From Desulfuromonadaceae bacterium (lineage in GTDB: Bacteria; Desulfobacterota; Desulfuromonadia; Geobacterales; Pseudopelobacteraceae): a stretch of DNA of 64,000 bases. Shown here one piece after another: positions 36,431-46,720 of the stretch. The position numbers and the translations under genes were made by a program. The notes below the pieces were generated by a model. It had not been told where the DNA came from. It ran no database searches and saw nothing but the letters and a program-made list of their open reading frames with translations. The DNA lies in contig JAQTZV010000007.1 in NCBI GenBank assembly GCA_028687585.1, positions 62,001 through 126,000 of the forward strand, in the 5' to 3' direction. Positions within the stretch are counted from its first letter, which is position 1; each line of letters starts with the position of its first letter.

Positions 36431-38905
36431 ATGGTTAATCTTACAATAGACGGCAAGCAAGTTACTGCACCAAAAGATGCCACGATATATGATGCAGCCA
36501 AATTAAATGGCATCAAAATACCGATCCTGTGTCATGACAAGAAATTGAAGCCTTTTGGCGCCTGCCGTATGTGTCTGGTTGAGGTCGAGCAGATGAAGGG
36601 GCGTCAAATCCCCGCATGTACCACCCCGGTAACCGAAGGTATGATCATTCAAACGGCCACACCCGAAATAGTCAAGGCTCGCGAGCTTGTTTTGGAGCTG
36701 TTGCTGCTTAACCACCCGCTTGATTGTCCGGTGTGCGATAAGGCCGGAGACTGTGACCTGCAAAACCTGACATATGACTACAAGGTTGATAGCAACCGTT
36801 TTACCGACTTAAAATTCCAGCATGAAATCGACTACAACAATCCGTTAATTGAACGCGACATGAACCGTTGTGTGCTCTGCGGCAAATGTGTCCGTATCTG
36901 TGACGAAATTGTCGGTTACGGTGCATTGACTTTTATTGATCGTGGTATTGAAACAAAGATCGGTTGTGAGTTTGAGGATGGTCTTAACTGCGAATTCTGC
37001 GGTTCGTGTATATCGGTGTGTCCCGTTGGATCGCTCCTTGCCCGTCCGTTCAAGCATAAGGCACGTTTTTGGGCGCTTACCAAACATGAGTCCGTATGTG
37101 GCTATTGTGGAACCGGTTGCAGACTGACACTTGGTGTCAAGGACAACAAGGTACTTACAACTATTTATGATGAAAATCAGGGTTTCCATAAGGGCCAACT
37201 CTGTGTCCGCGGACGATTTGGTTATCAGTTTATTAATAGCAAAAAACGTTTGACCACACCGCTGATTAAGAAAAACGGCAGGCTGATTGAGTCTACCTGG
37301 GACGAGGCTCTTGATCTTGTCGCAGGACGTCTCAACAGAGGCAATTCTGTGGCCGCTCTGGCAGCACCCCGCTTAACAAATGAAGAACTTGCTCTCTTTA
37401 AAAAGCTGCTGGTGGAGAATGTGGGAACGAAGAATTTTGACCACGCCGCCGGTTATGCGCATGCCGCACTGACGGAAGGCTTTTCCCGCAGTTTCGGAGC
37501 GACTGCTTCATCAGCGTCAATTCTTGATATCCAGAAAAGTGATCTGCTGCTTGTGATAAAGACCGATTCCTACGAAACTCATCCGGTCGTCGGTTTTGAA
37601 GTTAACATGGCGGTAAAAAATAAGGGTGTAAAACTCTCTATAATATCTGACAAACGCGGCAAACTTTCAAAGCTTCCACACGCGCAGACCCTGGTGCATC
37701 GTCCCGGAAGTGAAGTTGCCGTTCTTAACGCGATTGCATGGACTCTTCTTGACGAAAAGCTGGTTGCCGGATCTGCTTCACTGATAGCTGGTTATGCCGA
37801 TTTGGAAAAGTCACTGTCCGGATTCAGCGCCGAAGCGGTTGCTGCACAGTGCGGAATTTCTGCTGCTGATATCAAAAAACTTGCTTCCGAATACGCTGCT
37901 GCCGAAAAGGCATTAATTATTTTCCCTGCAGGACAGGCGTATAGCGGGCACAATGCCGATCTGGCCACTGCGGCGGCAAACCTGGCTTTTCTGACCGGCA
38001 AGTATGACAAAGAAGGGTGCGGAGTTCTCTGTCTCTCAGAGAAAAATAACAGTCAGGGTGCCGTAGACATGGGCTTTTTTGCCCAGGATGGGGGGCTGAA
38101 TGGCCTGCAGATCCTTGATTCGTGTGCCGAAGGGACAGTAAAAACCCTCTTTATCGCCGGCGAAAACCCACTGACATCCTATCCGAACCGTTCCAAAGTC
38201 AAAGCAGCACTGGAAGCGGTCGAATTCCTGATCGTGTCAGAGCTGTTCCTTACCGAGACTGCCGCCATGGCTGATGTTGTGCTGCCGGTCTGTTCTTTTG
38301 CCGAAAAAGATGGCACCTTTACCAGTACAGATCGTCGCGTGCAGTACTTCAAACAGGCAATACGCAAAAGTGTTCTGATCAAAACTGATTATGAAGTGTT
38401 TTCAAGCCTTATTGCCCGCTTGGGAGGAGTCGCTCCGGCAACTCCGGCGGTTCTTTTTAGTGAAATCGCCGATAAAACAGCCGGCTATCAGGGAATGACC
38501 CACGTTTCTCTCCTAAAAGAGGGCGCATTTGCTGCTGCTGTTACAACCCCGAAATTTATTGTCCCACAGGCGGCTGCACCGTTTACCGCTGAAACCGGTA
38601 AACTATCCCTGGTGACCGGCAGCGCGCTGTATCACAACGGTACCTTGTCTCAGTACGGTGAAGGACCGATGCATGTCTGTCCGGAAAATTATGTCGAACT
38701 TTCCCGGACTGACGCCGCTCTCTACAAGATTGCCGAGGGAGACCTGGTAACCGTTTCTTCATCCTCCGGAAGCCTGCAGCTCAAAGCCAAGATTACCCCA
38801 CGTATGCCTGCAGGCGTTGTATTTTCGCCGTATCATTTCAGTGATGCTCCGATTAATACCATCTGGAGCGGGGCACCGGTAACATCAGTAACCGTATCGA
38901 AGTAG
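36431..38905 (+). CDS. nuoG: NADH-quinone oxidoreductase subunit G
   Basis: This 824-residue iron-sulfur subunit starts with a 2Fe-2S domain (CHDKKLKPFGACRMCLVEV ... C). A His-Cys 4Fe-4S set (HPLDCPVCDKAGDC) and two further 4Fe-4S sets (CVLCGKCVRICDE, CEFCGSCISVCPVG) follow. A molybdopterin-oxidoreductase-like domain with the extra motif VCGYCGTGC completes the protein. It channels electrons from NuoF and NuoE toward NuoI and NuoB. There is no sign of a functional Mo site. Confidence 0.95.
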   Translation: MVNLTIDGKQVTAPKDATIYDAAKLNGIKIPILCHDKKLKPFGACRMCLVEVEQMKGRQIPACTTPVTEGMIIQTATPEIVKARELVLELLLLNHPLDCPVCDKAGDCDLQNLTYDYKVDSNRFTDLKFQHEIDYNNPLIERDMNRCVLCGKCVRICDEIVGYGALTFIDRGIETKIGCEFEDGLNCEFCGSCISVCPVGSLLARPFKHKARFWALTKHESVCGYCGTGCRLTLGVKDNKVLTTIYDENQGFHKGQLCVRGRFGYQFINSKKRLTTPLIKKNGRLIESTWDEALDLVAGRLNRGNSVAALAAPRLTNEELALFKKLLVENVGTKNFDHAAGYAHAALTEGFSRSFGATASSASILDIQKSDLLLVIKTDSYETHPVVGFEVNMAVKNKGVKLSIISDKRGKLSKLPHAQTLVHRPGSEVAVLNAIAWTLLDEKLVAGSASLIAGYADLEKSLSGFSAEAVAAQCGISAADIKKLASEYAAAEKALIIFPAGQAYSGHNADLATAAANLAFLTGKYDKEGCGVLCLSEKNNSQGAVDMGFFAQDGGLNGLQILDSCAEGTVKTLFIAGENPLTSYPNRSKVKAALEAVEFLIVSELFLTETAAMADVVLPVCSFAEKDGTFTSTDRRVQYFKQAIRKSVLIKTDYEVFSSLIARLGGVAPATPAVLFSEIADKTAGYQGMTHVSLLKEGAFAAAVTTPKFIVPQAAAPFTAETGKLSLVTGSALYHNGTLSQYGEGPMHVCPENYVELSRTDAALYKIAEGDLVTVSSSSGSLQLKAKITPRMPAGVVFSPYHFSDAPINTIWSGAPVTSVTVSK

Positions 38906-38968
38906 TACCGTTCAAACAAGTAACCAGACGAAAAACAACTATCATACAACGTATAGAAAGAGGGACAG

Positions 38969-40033
38969 ATGGGAATCGAGATATTAGGACTGCCGCTGAT
39001 GTATTACATCGCCATGGTTGCCAAGGTCCTGGTGGCTTTTGTCTTTGTGTTGCTGACCGTAGCCTACGCCACGTATGCTGAACGTAAAATAATCGGCCAC
39101 ATGCAGGTTCGCCTGGGGCCGATGCGTACCGGTTGGCACGGGCTGTTGCAACCAATTGCAGACGGGGTTAAACTTTTCTTCAAGGAAGAGATCATCCCAT
39201 CGCAAGCCAGTACGTTCGCTTTTCTTGTTGCACCGCTGATTGCCCTGATTCCGGCGTTCATTACCTTTGCCGTTATCCCTTTTGGCGGTGTCATTGAGGT
39301 CGCCGGTTATAAGATTCCGCTGCAGATCGCGGCCTATTATGATACTACGGCCGGTCAGGTATTCGACGTTAATGTCGGAGTGCTCTATATCCTGGCCATG
39401 TCATCACTCGGCGTCTACGGTATTGTGCTTGCAGGTTGGGCATCAAACAGCAAATATTCACTGATGGGGGGTCTGCGCGCCTCGGCACAGATGATTTCAT
39501 ATGAGCTTGCCGCCGGGTTGTCAATCATCGCCGTCTTCATGCTCTCAGGTACCCTGTCCCTTACCAAGATTGTTGAACTTCAGTCCGGTTTTGGCGGCTT
39601 TGAGTGGTATCTCTTTAAGCAGCCTCTTGCCGCGTTCATGTTCTTCGTTTGCTCACTCGCCGAAATCAACCGCACCCCGTTTGACCTGCCTGAGGCGGAG
39701 ACTGAACTGGTATCCGGTTTCTGCACAGAATATTCATCAATGAAATACGCCATGTTCTTCATGGCAGAGTACGCAAACATGGTAACTGTCTGTGCACTCA
39801 CTGTCACACTGTTTCTTGGCGGTTGGAACGGGCCGTTGACTGCTGCCATACCACTCCTTGGACCGGTTTATTTTATTGCGAAAGTGTATTTCCTGATGTT
39901 TGTCTGCATGTGGATTCGCGCGACATTGCCCCGCTACCGGTATGATCAGTTAATGCACCTGGGTTGGAAAGTGTTCATTCCGGTAGCGCTTGTAAACATA
40001 ATAGTAACAGGGATTATTGGCTATTTTATTTAA
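38969..40033 (+). CDS. nuoH: NADH-quinone oxidoreductase subunit H
   Basis: This 354-residue membrane subunit lies at the junction of the two arms and the quinone tunnel. Conserved segments are YAERKIIGHMQVRLGPMRTGWHGLLQPIADGVKL and AEINRTPFDLPEAETELVSGF. About eight helices are seen. AGAGGGA precedes the ATG. Confidence 0.96.
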   Translation: MGIEILGLPLMYYIAMVAKVLVAFVFVLLTVAYATYAERKIIGHMQVRLGPMRTGWHGLLQPIADGVKLFFKEEIIPSQASTFAFLVAPLIALIPAFITFAVIPFGGVIEVAGYKIPLQIAAYYDTTAGQVFDVNVGVLYILAMSSLGVYGIVLAGWASNSKYSLMGGLRASAQMISYELAAGLSIIAVFMLSGTLSLTKIVELQSGFGGFEWYLFKQPLAAFMFFVCSLAEINRTPFDLPEAETELVSGFCTEYSSMKYAMFFMAEYANMVTVCALTVTLFLGGWNGPLTAAIPLLGPVYFIAKVYFLMFVCMWIRATLPRYRYDQLMHLGWKVFIPVALVNIIVTGIIGYFI

Positions 40034-40079
40034 CTGCCGCAGAACTAAGTAACGATATTACTGCAACGAGGATGGATAT

Positions 40080-40481
40080 ATGAATCCGATTACACCGATA
40101 ATAAACGGCCTGAAAATAACATTGAAACATATGTTCATGAAGCCGGTAACGCTGCAGTATCCGACTGAACGTCCCAAAGTGGCAAAACGTTATCGCGGCC
40201 TGCATGCTCTGAATGTGTCGCATGACAAGGCCAAGTGTGTAGCATGCTACCTCTGTCCGACCGTCTGCCCGGCAAAATGTATCACGGTTGAAGCGGCAGA
40301 GGATGCCAATCACGATAAATACGCATCAGTATATGAGATCGACATGCTGCGTTGTATTTTTTGCGGCTATTGTGTTGAGGCGTGCCCGGTTGACGCGGTC
40401 AAGATGACCGAAGAGTTTGAATTGGCCAATTATAATCGTCAAGACTTCATCTACTCCAAAGAACGTCTCTTAGTAAAGTAA
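40080..40481 (+). CDS. nuoI: NADH-quinone oxidoreductase subunit I
   Basis: This 133-residue protein has two 4Fe-4S clusters (N6a/N6b), shown by CVACYLCPTVCP and CIFCGYCVEACP. It passes electrons from NuoG to NuoB. It is on the short side for the family but complete. Confidence 0.96.
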   Translation: MNPITPIINGLKITLKHMFMKPVTLQYPTERPKVAKRYRGLHALNVSHDKAKCVACYLCPTVCPAKCITVEAAEDANHDKYASVYEIDMLRCIFCGYCVEACPVDAVKMTEEFELANYNRQDFIYSKERLLVK

Positions 40482-40494
40482 TAAGGAGCAGTGC

Positions 40495-40998
40495 ATGGAA
40501 ACCCTCTTCTTTCTCATCATAACGTTAGTGGCTCTTATATCGGCAATCCTGGTGATTACCTGTAAGAATCCGATCAATAGTGCATTGGCGCTTATCATGA
40601 CTTTTTTCTGCCTCGCAACATATTATGTCATGCTCGATGCGCCGTTTATGGCTGCTGTTCAGGTAATGGTGTACGCCGGTGCAATTATGGTTCTGATGGT
40701 GTTCACCATCATGCTGCTGAATATCAGGGTTGATGCCACGAAAAAGCATTCGCATAAACTTATATTCGCCTCAATAATCGGCTTTTTTACTGTTATAAAT
40801 CTTATAGTTATGCTGGTTAAAAGCCGCGCAGCGCTTCCGACAGGTCCGTATAGCGGAGAAATGATTAAAATGATCGGTCATACTGAGCTGGTCGGACGCG
40901 AGATATTCACAAGCTTTCTGCTGCCATTCGAAATCACTTCGATACTGCTGTTAGTTGCAATCATCGGCGCGGTTATTCTGGCCAAGAAAAAAATATAA
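40495..40998 (+). CDS. nuoJ: NADH-quinone oxidoreductase subunit J
   Basis: This 167-residue membrane subunit has five helices and the conserved core [56 protein letters not shown] precedes the ATG. Confidence 0.95.
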   Translation: METLFFLIITLVALISAILVITCKNPINSALALIMTFFCLATYYVMLDAPFMAAVQVMVYAGAIMVLMVFTIMLLNIRVDATKKHSHKLIFASIIGFFTVINLIVMLVKSRAALPTGPYSGEMIKMIGHTELVGREIFTSFLLPFEITSILLLVAIIGAVILAKKKI

Positions 40999-41012
40999 GA
41001 GGGCTCAATTTC

Positions 41013-41315
41013 ATGGAAAACCTGAACAGCTATCTCATCGTAAGCGCCATACTCTTCACCATAGGGACAATCGGCGTCCTGACCCGCAAGAATGTAATTG
41101 TTATGTTTATGTGTATTGAGCTGATGCTTAATGCCGTAAACCTGACCTTTGTGGCTTTTTCCAGGCATCTCGGCAATCTGGATGGCCAGGTTTTCGTCTT
41201 TTTCATTATGACCGTTGCGGCTGCTGAAGCTGCTGTCGGCCTGGCCCTTATCATTGCGTTCTTCAATAATAAAGAGTCGATTGATGTTGACGACGTTAAT
41301 TTGATGAAGTGGTAG
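41013..41315 (+). CDS. nuoK: NADH-quinone oxidoreductase subunit K
   Basis: This 100-residue, three-helix membrane subunit (MrpC-like) carries the conserved glutamates in [11 protein letters not shown] and [10 protein letters not shown] that belong to the proton path. Confidence 0.96.
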   Translation: MENLNSYLIVSAILFTIGTIGVLTRKNVIVMFMCIELMLNAVNLTFVAFSRHLGNLDGQVFVFFIMTVAAAEAAVGLALIIAFFNNKESIDVDDVNLMKW

Positions 41316-41368
41316 CACCGCACCCACCCTTACACCAATGATTACTGATTGCATAAAAGGAGTCTTAC

Positions 41369-43363
41369 ATGTTTGACAAGGTATGGCTAATCCCGCTCTT
41401 CCCGCTCATCGGGTTCCTGATCAACGGGTTATTCGGGAAAAAGATCAAGAATGAAGCAGTCATCGGCGGAATCGGAACGCTGATGATATTCCTGTCATTT
41501 CTTGTGTCATGCGGAATACTCATGCAGATGATCGGTCTCCCTCCGGAGCAGAGAGTATTCGAAAAGGTAATGTTCCCCTGGATCCATTCCGGTAGCTTCA
41601 AGGCCGATATGGCCTTTCTGGTAGATCCGCTTTCAGTTGTCATGATCATGGTTGTCACCGGTGTCGGATCGCTTATCCATCTCTATTCGATCGGTTACAT
41701 GCATGGAGAAGAGGGCTTCTACCGCTTCTTTGCCTATCTCAACCTCTTCTGTATGTCCATGCTTCTGCTCGTGCTTGGCAGCAATATGCTGGTTATGTTT
41801 ATCGGATGGGAAGGTGTCGGGCTCTGTTCCTACCTGCTGATCGGATACTATTTCCACAAAAAATCAGCGGGAGACGCTGCAAAAAAAGCTTTTGTTATGA
41901 ACCGGGTTGGCGACTTCGGCTTTCTGATCGGTCTGTTCACCCTCTACTGGTGGTTTGGCAGCAACCATAACATCTGGACTGTCAACTTCATGGAAATCAA
42001 AGCGGCATCACACCTGCTCCCGTATGGTGGCGTTGTAACCTTTGCCACACTCTGCTTTTTCGTCGGCGCAACCGGTAAATCGGCTCAGATCCCGCTATTT
42101 ACCTGGCTCCCTGACGCTATGGAAGGTCCAACGCCCGTTTCTGCACTCATTCACGCCGCCACGATGGTAACAGCGGGCGTCTATATGATAGGCAGAATGA
42201 GTTTCGTCTTTATCAAAGCACCAGAAACCATGATGGTTATCGCGGTTGTTGGTGCGGCTACAGCCATTTTTGCCGCGACGATCGGCACCGCTCAAAATGA
42301 CATCAAAAGAGTACTCGCGTATTCAACAGTATCTCAGCTCGGCTTCATGTTTCTGGCGATGGGTGTCGGCGCATTCAGTGCTGGTATCTTTCATCTGATG
42401 ACGCATGCATTCTTCAAAGCCTGTCTGTTTCTTGGTTCCGGTTCGGTCATACACGCAATGCATCATGCGCTCCATAAAGTTCACTCAAACGACGATGCTC
42501 AGGACATGCGTAACATGGGTGGCCTCAAGTCGGCTATGCCGATAACATTTATTACGTTTCTCGTCTCTACAATTGCTATTTCCGGCATCCCCGGTTTCTC
42601 CGGCTTCTTCTCCAAGGACGAAATACTTTGGATGGCATTTGCCAATTCCTACCATGGCAATCTTAATATTGTTCTGTGGTGTATCGGCGCAATCGCTGCC
42701 TGCTTCACTGCATTTTATATGTTCCGCCTGGTTTTCATGACGTTTTTCGGCGAGAGCCGTATAAATCCGAAAGCCAAGGGGTATCTGCATGAGTCTCCGC
42801 TGGTTATTACGATTCCTTTAATGGTTCTTGCTTTTCTCGCCGCCGTCGGTGGTTACCTTGGTATGCCCAAAATTATGGGAATGCTGCCGAACTACTTTGA
42901 ACACTGGTTAGATCCGGTCTTCGAACTGGCAAATGAATACGGAAGTAAATACGCTCACCATGGCGCTCATCCAAGCCATGCTGTTGAATGGGGATTAATG
43001 GGGTTGTCCGTAGTTATCGCTTTAGTCGGCATAGCAATCGCGTTCACTATGTACGTCAAGAATACCGAATTGCCGGGTAAATTTGTCGCTACATTTCCGA
43101 CGCTTCATCGCGTCGTCTACAATAAATGGTACATTGATGAAATCTATGATTATGTTTTTGTAAATCCATGCAAGGCTGCCGGCCAGTTCCTCTGGAAAGG
43201 ATTTGACGTTCTTATTGTTGATGGCGTTGTTAACGGCGTTGCCAATGTTGTTATAGGGTTCAGCGGCATATTCCGCTATATGCAGTCCGGTTACATCTAT
43301 AATTATGCATTTTCAATGGCTCTAGGTGTTGTTGTTATGCTTGGCTATTTCATTTTTAAATAA
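41369..43363 (+). CDS. nuoL: NADH-quinone oxidoreductase subunit L
   Basis: This 664-residue distal antiporter-like proton pump subunit has motifs GWEGVGLCSYLLIGYY and TWLPDAMEGPTPVSALIHAATMVTAGVY, the key lysine in ATGKSAQIP, and a C-terminal lateral helix. It has at least 15 hydrophobic segments and normal length. Confidence 0.96.
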   Translation: MFDKVWLIPLFPLIGFLINGLFGKKIKNEAVIGGIGTLMIFLSFLVSCGILMQMIGLPPEQRVFEKVMFPWIHSGSFKADMAFLVDPLSVVMIMVVTGVGSLIHLYSIGYMHGEEGFYRFFAYLNLFCMSMLLLVLGSNMLVMFIGWEGVGLCSYLLIGYYFHKKSAGDAAKKAFVMNRVGDFGFLIGLFTLYWWFGSNHNIWTVNFMEIKAASHLLPYGGVVTFATLCFFVGATGKSAQIPLFTWLPDAMEGPTPVSALIHAATMVTAGVYMIGRMSFVFIKAPETMMVIAVVGAATAIFAATIGTAQNDIKRVLAYSTVSQLGFMFLAMGVGAFSAGIFHLMTHAFFKACLFLGSGSVIHAMHHALHKVHSNDDAQDMRNMGGLKSAMPITFITFLVSTIAISGIPGFSGFFSKDEILWMAFANSYHGNLNIVLWCIGAIAACFTAFYMFRLVFMTFFGESRINPKAKGYLHESPLVITIPLMVLAFLAAVGGYLGMPKIMGMLPNYFEHWLDPVFELANEYGSKYAHHGAHPSHAVEWGLMGLSVVIALVGIAIAFTMYVKNTELPGKFVATFPTLHRVVYNKWYIDEIYDYVFVNPCKAAGQFLWKGFDVLIVDGVVNGVANVVIGFSGIFRYMQSGYIYNYAFSMALGVVVMLGYFIFK

Positions 43364-43401
43364 CTATTTCATTAGCACTTTGTATAAAGGAGCACGAATT
43401 C

Positions 43402-45123
43402 ATGAGTAACGTACTGAGCCTGACGACATTCCTGCCGATTTTGGGTGTCCTGCTGCTGCTGTTTATCCCGAAAGACAGCAAGGGCGTACTTCGGAATGTC
43501 ACCCTCGCGGTTACAGTTGTCACTTTCCTGGTGTCGCTGATCATGCTGGCCGGTTTCCAGACCAACGCAGAGTTCCAGTTTGTTGAAAATGTACCGTGGA
43601 TTGCCGCTGGTCCGTTTATCATGCGCTATAACATTGGTATTGACGGTATAAGTCTCTGGCTTGTTATTCTGACAACGTTCATCATGCCGATAGCCGTACT
43701 TTCAACATTCACAGCCGTAGAAGAGAAGGTCAAGGAGTACATGATCTGCCTGCTGTTGCTTGAAACCGGCATGCTGGGCGCCTTCATCTCACTCGACCTG
43801 TTCCTGTTTTATATCTTTTGGGAAGTCATGTTGATCCCGATGTACTTCATGATCGGTATCTGGGGTGGCAAAAACAAGATTTATGCAGCAGTTAAGTTCT
43901 TTATTTACACAATGGTCGGTTCGCTGCTCATGCTGGTAGCACTCATATTCCTCTATTTCAAAGGAATGGAAGCCGGTATTCATGATTTCGGGCTGCTCCA
44001 GTTTTACAATCTTAAACTTGATATGGGCACACAGATATGGCTGTTCCTGGCGTTCGCTTTTGCCTTCGCGATTAAAGTACCGATGTTCCCTCTCCATACC
44101 TGGTTGCCTGACGCACATACCGAAGCTCCGACGGCGGGTTCAGTAATATTGGCCGCAGTACTTCTGAAGATGGGCACCTACGGATATGTCCGTTTTGCAA
44201 TCCCGCTGTTCCCTGAAGCGGCACACAAGTTTGCGCCACTTATTGCTACACTCGCCGTTATCGGTATCATCTATGCCGCGCTTGTCGCCATGGTACAGGA
44301 AGATGTTAAAAAACTTGTTGCCTACTCGTCTGTAGCCCACCTTGGCTTTGTCATGCTCGGAGTGTTTGCCTTCAATCAAGAGGGAATTACCGGCGGCATG
44401 CTGCAGATGCTCAACCATGGTATTTCAACCGGAGCACTGTTCCTCATAGTTGGATTTATTTACGAACGCCGCCACACGCGACTTATTACTGACTTTGGCG
44501 GCTTGTCGAAACAGATGCCGATATTTGCAACAATATTCATGATCGTCACCTTTTCTTCAGTCGGATTGCCGGGTACCAACGGCTTTGTCGGTGAGTTTCT
44601 CATCCTGCTCGGCGCTTTTGAAAGTCAGCTGCGCTGGTTTACTGTTGTGGCAACAAGCGGCGTCATCCTTTCAGCGGTCTACATGTTGTGGGTGTTCCAG
44701 CGAGTCATGTTCGGAGAGCTTGATAACCCGAAAAACCAGAAACTTCTTGATCTGAACGGGCGTGAAATTGCGATCATGGTTCCTCTGGTAGTAATGATTT
44801 TTGTCATGGGATTGTACCCCAAGCCGTTCATAGATAAAATGGACCCTGCCATCAAAAAGCTTGTCGCTCAGGCTCGTATTGCCCCGGTGAATGCCCAGAT
44901 GATTCCTGCCGCCGCAAACCAGATGCAGATGCCGGCGGATCATCAGGGCGCTCAGCAGATGCCAGGCGCAGAACCGGGGCAAATGCCTGCCGGTCATCCT
45001 GGCGGTGGTGAAATGCCCGCCGGTCATCAGGGGGGTGGCGAAATGCCCGCCGGTCACCCTGGTATGGATACAAGTTCTTCACCGCACACTTCACCAGCAG
45101 TTAATCCGCACGACGCTAAGTAA
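43402..45123 (+). CDS. nuoM: NADH-quinone oxidoreductase subunit M with Met/His-rich tail
   Basis: This is a 573-residue antiporter-like proton pump subunit. Residues 1-489 show the normal build, with MYFMIGIWGGKNKIYAAVKFF, HTWLPDAHTEAPTAGSVILAAVLLKMGTYG and EDVKKLVAYSSVAHLGFVMLG. After about residue 490 there is an unusual ~84-residue tail rich in Met, Pro, Gly and His with tandem GGGEMPAGH units (27-base repeat near 44990-45065). Such tails could bind metal; I do not know it as a general complex I feature. Confidence 0.95.
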   Translation: MSNVLSLTTFLPILGVLLLLFIPKDSKGVLRNVTLAVTVVTFLVSLIMLAGFQTNAEFQFVENVPWIAAGPFIMRYNIGIDGISLWLVILTTFIMPIAVLSTFTAVEEKVKEYMICLLLLETGMLGAFISLDLFLFYIFWEVMLIPMYFMIGIWGGKNKIYAAVKFFIYTMVGSLLMLVALIFLYFKGMEAGIHDFGLLQFYNLKLDMGTQIWLFLAFAFAFAIKVPMFPLHTWLPDAHTEAPTAGSVILAAVLLKMGTYGYVRFAIPLFPEAAHKFAPLIATLAVIGIIYAALVAMVQEDVKKLVAYSSVAHLGFVMLGVFAFNQEGITGGMLQMLNHGISTGALFLIVGFIYERRHTRLITDFGGLSKQMPIFATIFMIVTFSSVGLPGTNGFVGEFLILLGAFESQLRWFTVVATSGVILSAVYMLWVFQRVMFGELDNPKNQKLLDLNGREIAIMVPLVVMIFVMGLYPKPFIDKMDPAIKKLVAQARIAPVNAQMIPAAANQMQMPADHQGAQQMPGAEPGQMPAGHPGGGEMPAGHQGGGEMPAGHPGMDTSSSPHTSPAVNPHDAK

Positions 45124-45160
45124 ACAAATAACGAGTCAATCCGACCGGAGGATATTTTAG

Positions 45161-46618
45161 ATGGACATGATTTTAATTCCAGCCGTCAACATGACGCCGA
45201 TATTACCGGAGATATTTCTCTCTGTGCTGGCCATGGCTCTTCTGCTGATCAATGTTTTTAATCCCGGCGGACAGAAGTCATACCTGGCATACATCAGTTT
45301 CCTCGGTATCATTGCGGCTGCGGTACTGGTAGGAATTGGATGGGGCAGTCACATAGAGAGCTTTAGCGGTTCAGTGGTTCTCGACAATTTTGCAACATTC
45401 TTCAAGATGACATTTCTGGTGGCCGCCGGTTTGGCGGTACTGATATCTGACAGCTATATGGAGCGTGAAGGGTGTAATCATGGCGAATTGTATCCGCTGA
45501 TTCTCTTTACGGTTGTCGGCATGATGCTGATGGCGTCAGGCACGGATCTCATGACCATATTCCTTGGTCTTGAAGTGATGTCCATATCCCTTTATGTCCT
45601 TGCCGGATTTAACCGGGCAAACAAAAAATCCAATGAAGCCGGTCTCAAGTATTTTATGCTGGGTGCCTTTTCAACCGGTTTCATGCTGTACGGTATGGCG
45701 CTCATATACGGTGCAACCGGTACCACACGTCTCTATAAGATTGCCACAGTTGTCGGTCAGATGACTCTCCCTTCAGCAAATATTCTCCTGGTGGCAGGTA
45801 TGCTGCTGATGATGACCGGTTTTGCCTTTAAAATCGCTGCCGCGCCATTCCATATGTGGACGCCTGACGTGTATGAGGGTGCTCCGACACCAATGACCGC
45901 TTTTATGTCAGCAGGTCCCAAGGCCGCCGGCTTTGCTGCACTGCTGCGTATATTTCTGGTTGCTCTCCCGACACTGCAGGTTGAATGGAGCCAGGTTCTC
46001 TGGGTGTTGGCAGTACTGACCATGACGGTCGGCAATATCACTGCACTGCGTCAGGATAACATCAAGCGGGTTCTTGCCTATTCATCTATCGCTCATGCCG
46101 GCTATGCTTTGGTCGGTTTTGCCGCCGGTAACGGTACCGGTACGGCCGGTATTCTGTTCTATATGCTTTCGTACGCATTCATGAACATTGGGGCCTTTGC
46201 CGTTGTTATCCTTGTTTCTAAAAAGGGTGATGCCAATGGTAATGTTTCCGATTTTGCCGGTCTTGGCTTCAAAAAGCCGATACTCGCACTGGCTATGACA
46301 TTATTTCTTTTCTCGCTCGCCGGTGTGCCTCCGGCAGCAGGATTTATCGGTAAGTTTTATCTTTTTTCCGGAGCAATCCAGAAGGGGTATATCTGGTTAG
46401 CGGTTATCGGTGTTCTTAACAGCGCCGCATCCGTATATTACTACCTGCGCATCATGGTTTATATGTATTTCAAAGAATCTACCGAAGAGTTCGAGTGGGT
46501 GAAGATTTCCGCACCGGTTGCCCTGGCGCTGATAATTGCTGCAGCCGGTACGCTGATACCCGGTATTGTCCCTTCAATTATTCTTCAGTATGCCCAGATG
46601 GCAGTTAAACTTATGTAA
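45161..46618 (+). CDS. nuoN: NADH-quinone oxidoreductase subunit N
   Basis: This 485-residue antiporter-like proton pump subunit has motifs LEVMSISLYVLAGFNR, FHMWTPDVYEGAPTPMTAFMS and DNIKRVLAYSSIAHAGYALVG. It is the last gene of the operon and is followed by an intrinsic terminator. Confidence 0.96.
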   Translation: MDMILIPAVNMTPILPEIFLSVLAMALLLINVFNPGGQKSYLAYISFLGIIAAAVLVGIGWGSHIESFSGSVVLDNFATFFKMTFLVAAGLAVLISDSYMEREGCNHGELYPLILFTVVGMMLMASGTDLMTIFLGLEVMSISLYVLAGFNRANKKSNEAGLKYFMLGAFSTGFMLYGMALIYGATGTTRLYKIATVVGQMTLPSANILLVAGMLLMMTGFAFKIAAAPFHMWTPDVYEGAPTPMTAFMSAGPKAAGFAALLRIFLVALPTLQVEWSQVLWVLAVLTMTVGNITALRQDNIKRVLAYSSIAHAGYALVGFAAGNGTGTAGILFYMLSYAFMNIGAFAVVILVSKKGDANGNVSDFAGLGFKKPILALAMTLFLFSLAGVPPAAGFIGKFYLFSGAIQKGYIWLAVIGVLNSAASVYYYLRIMVYMYFKESTEEFEWVKISAPVALALIIAAAGTLIPGIVPSIILQYAQMAVKLM

Positions 46619-46645
46619 CGACAGTAATTCAGGAAGCAGTATACA

Positions 46646-46684
46646 AAAGGGCGGTCTCGCGTGAGGCCGCCCTTTGTGATTTTT
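46646..46684 (+). terminator. Intrinsic terminator of the nuo operon
   Basis: AAAGGGCGG pairs with CCGCCCTTT around TCTCGCGTGAGG, followed by a T-rich stretch ending in five T. Confidence 0.85.
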
Positions 46685-46720
46685 AAATATGATGCTATTG
46701 TATTGCAATCAGGAGCTATG

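Noticed and set aside
44990..45065. Possible CRISPR or minisatellite
   Set aside because: The units are in frame within nuoM and encode GGGEMPAGH repeats; there are no spacers of CRISPR type.
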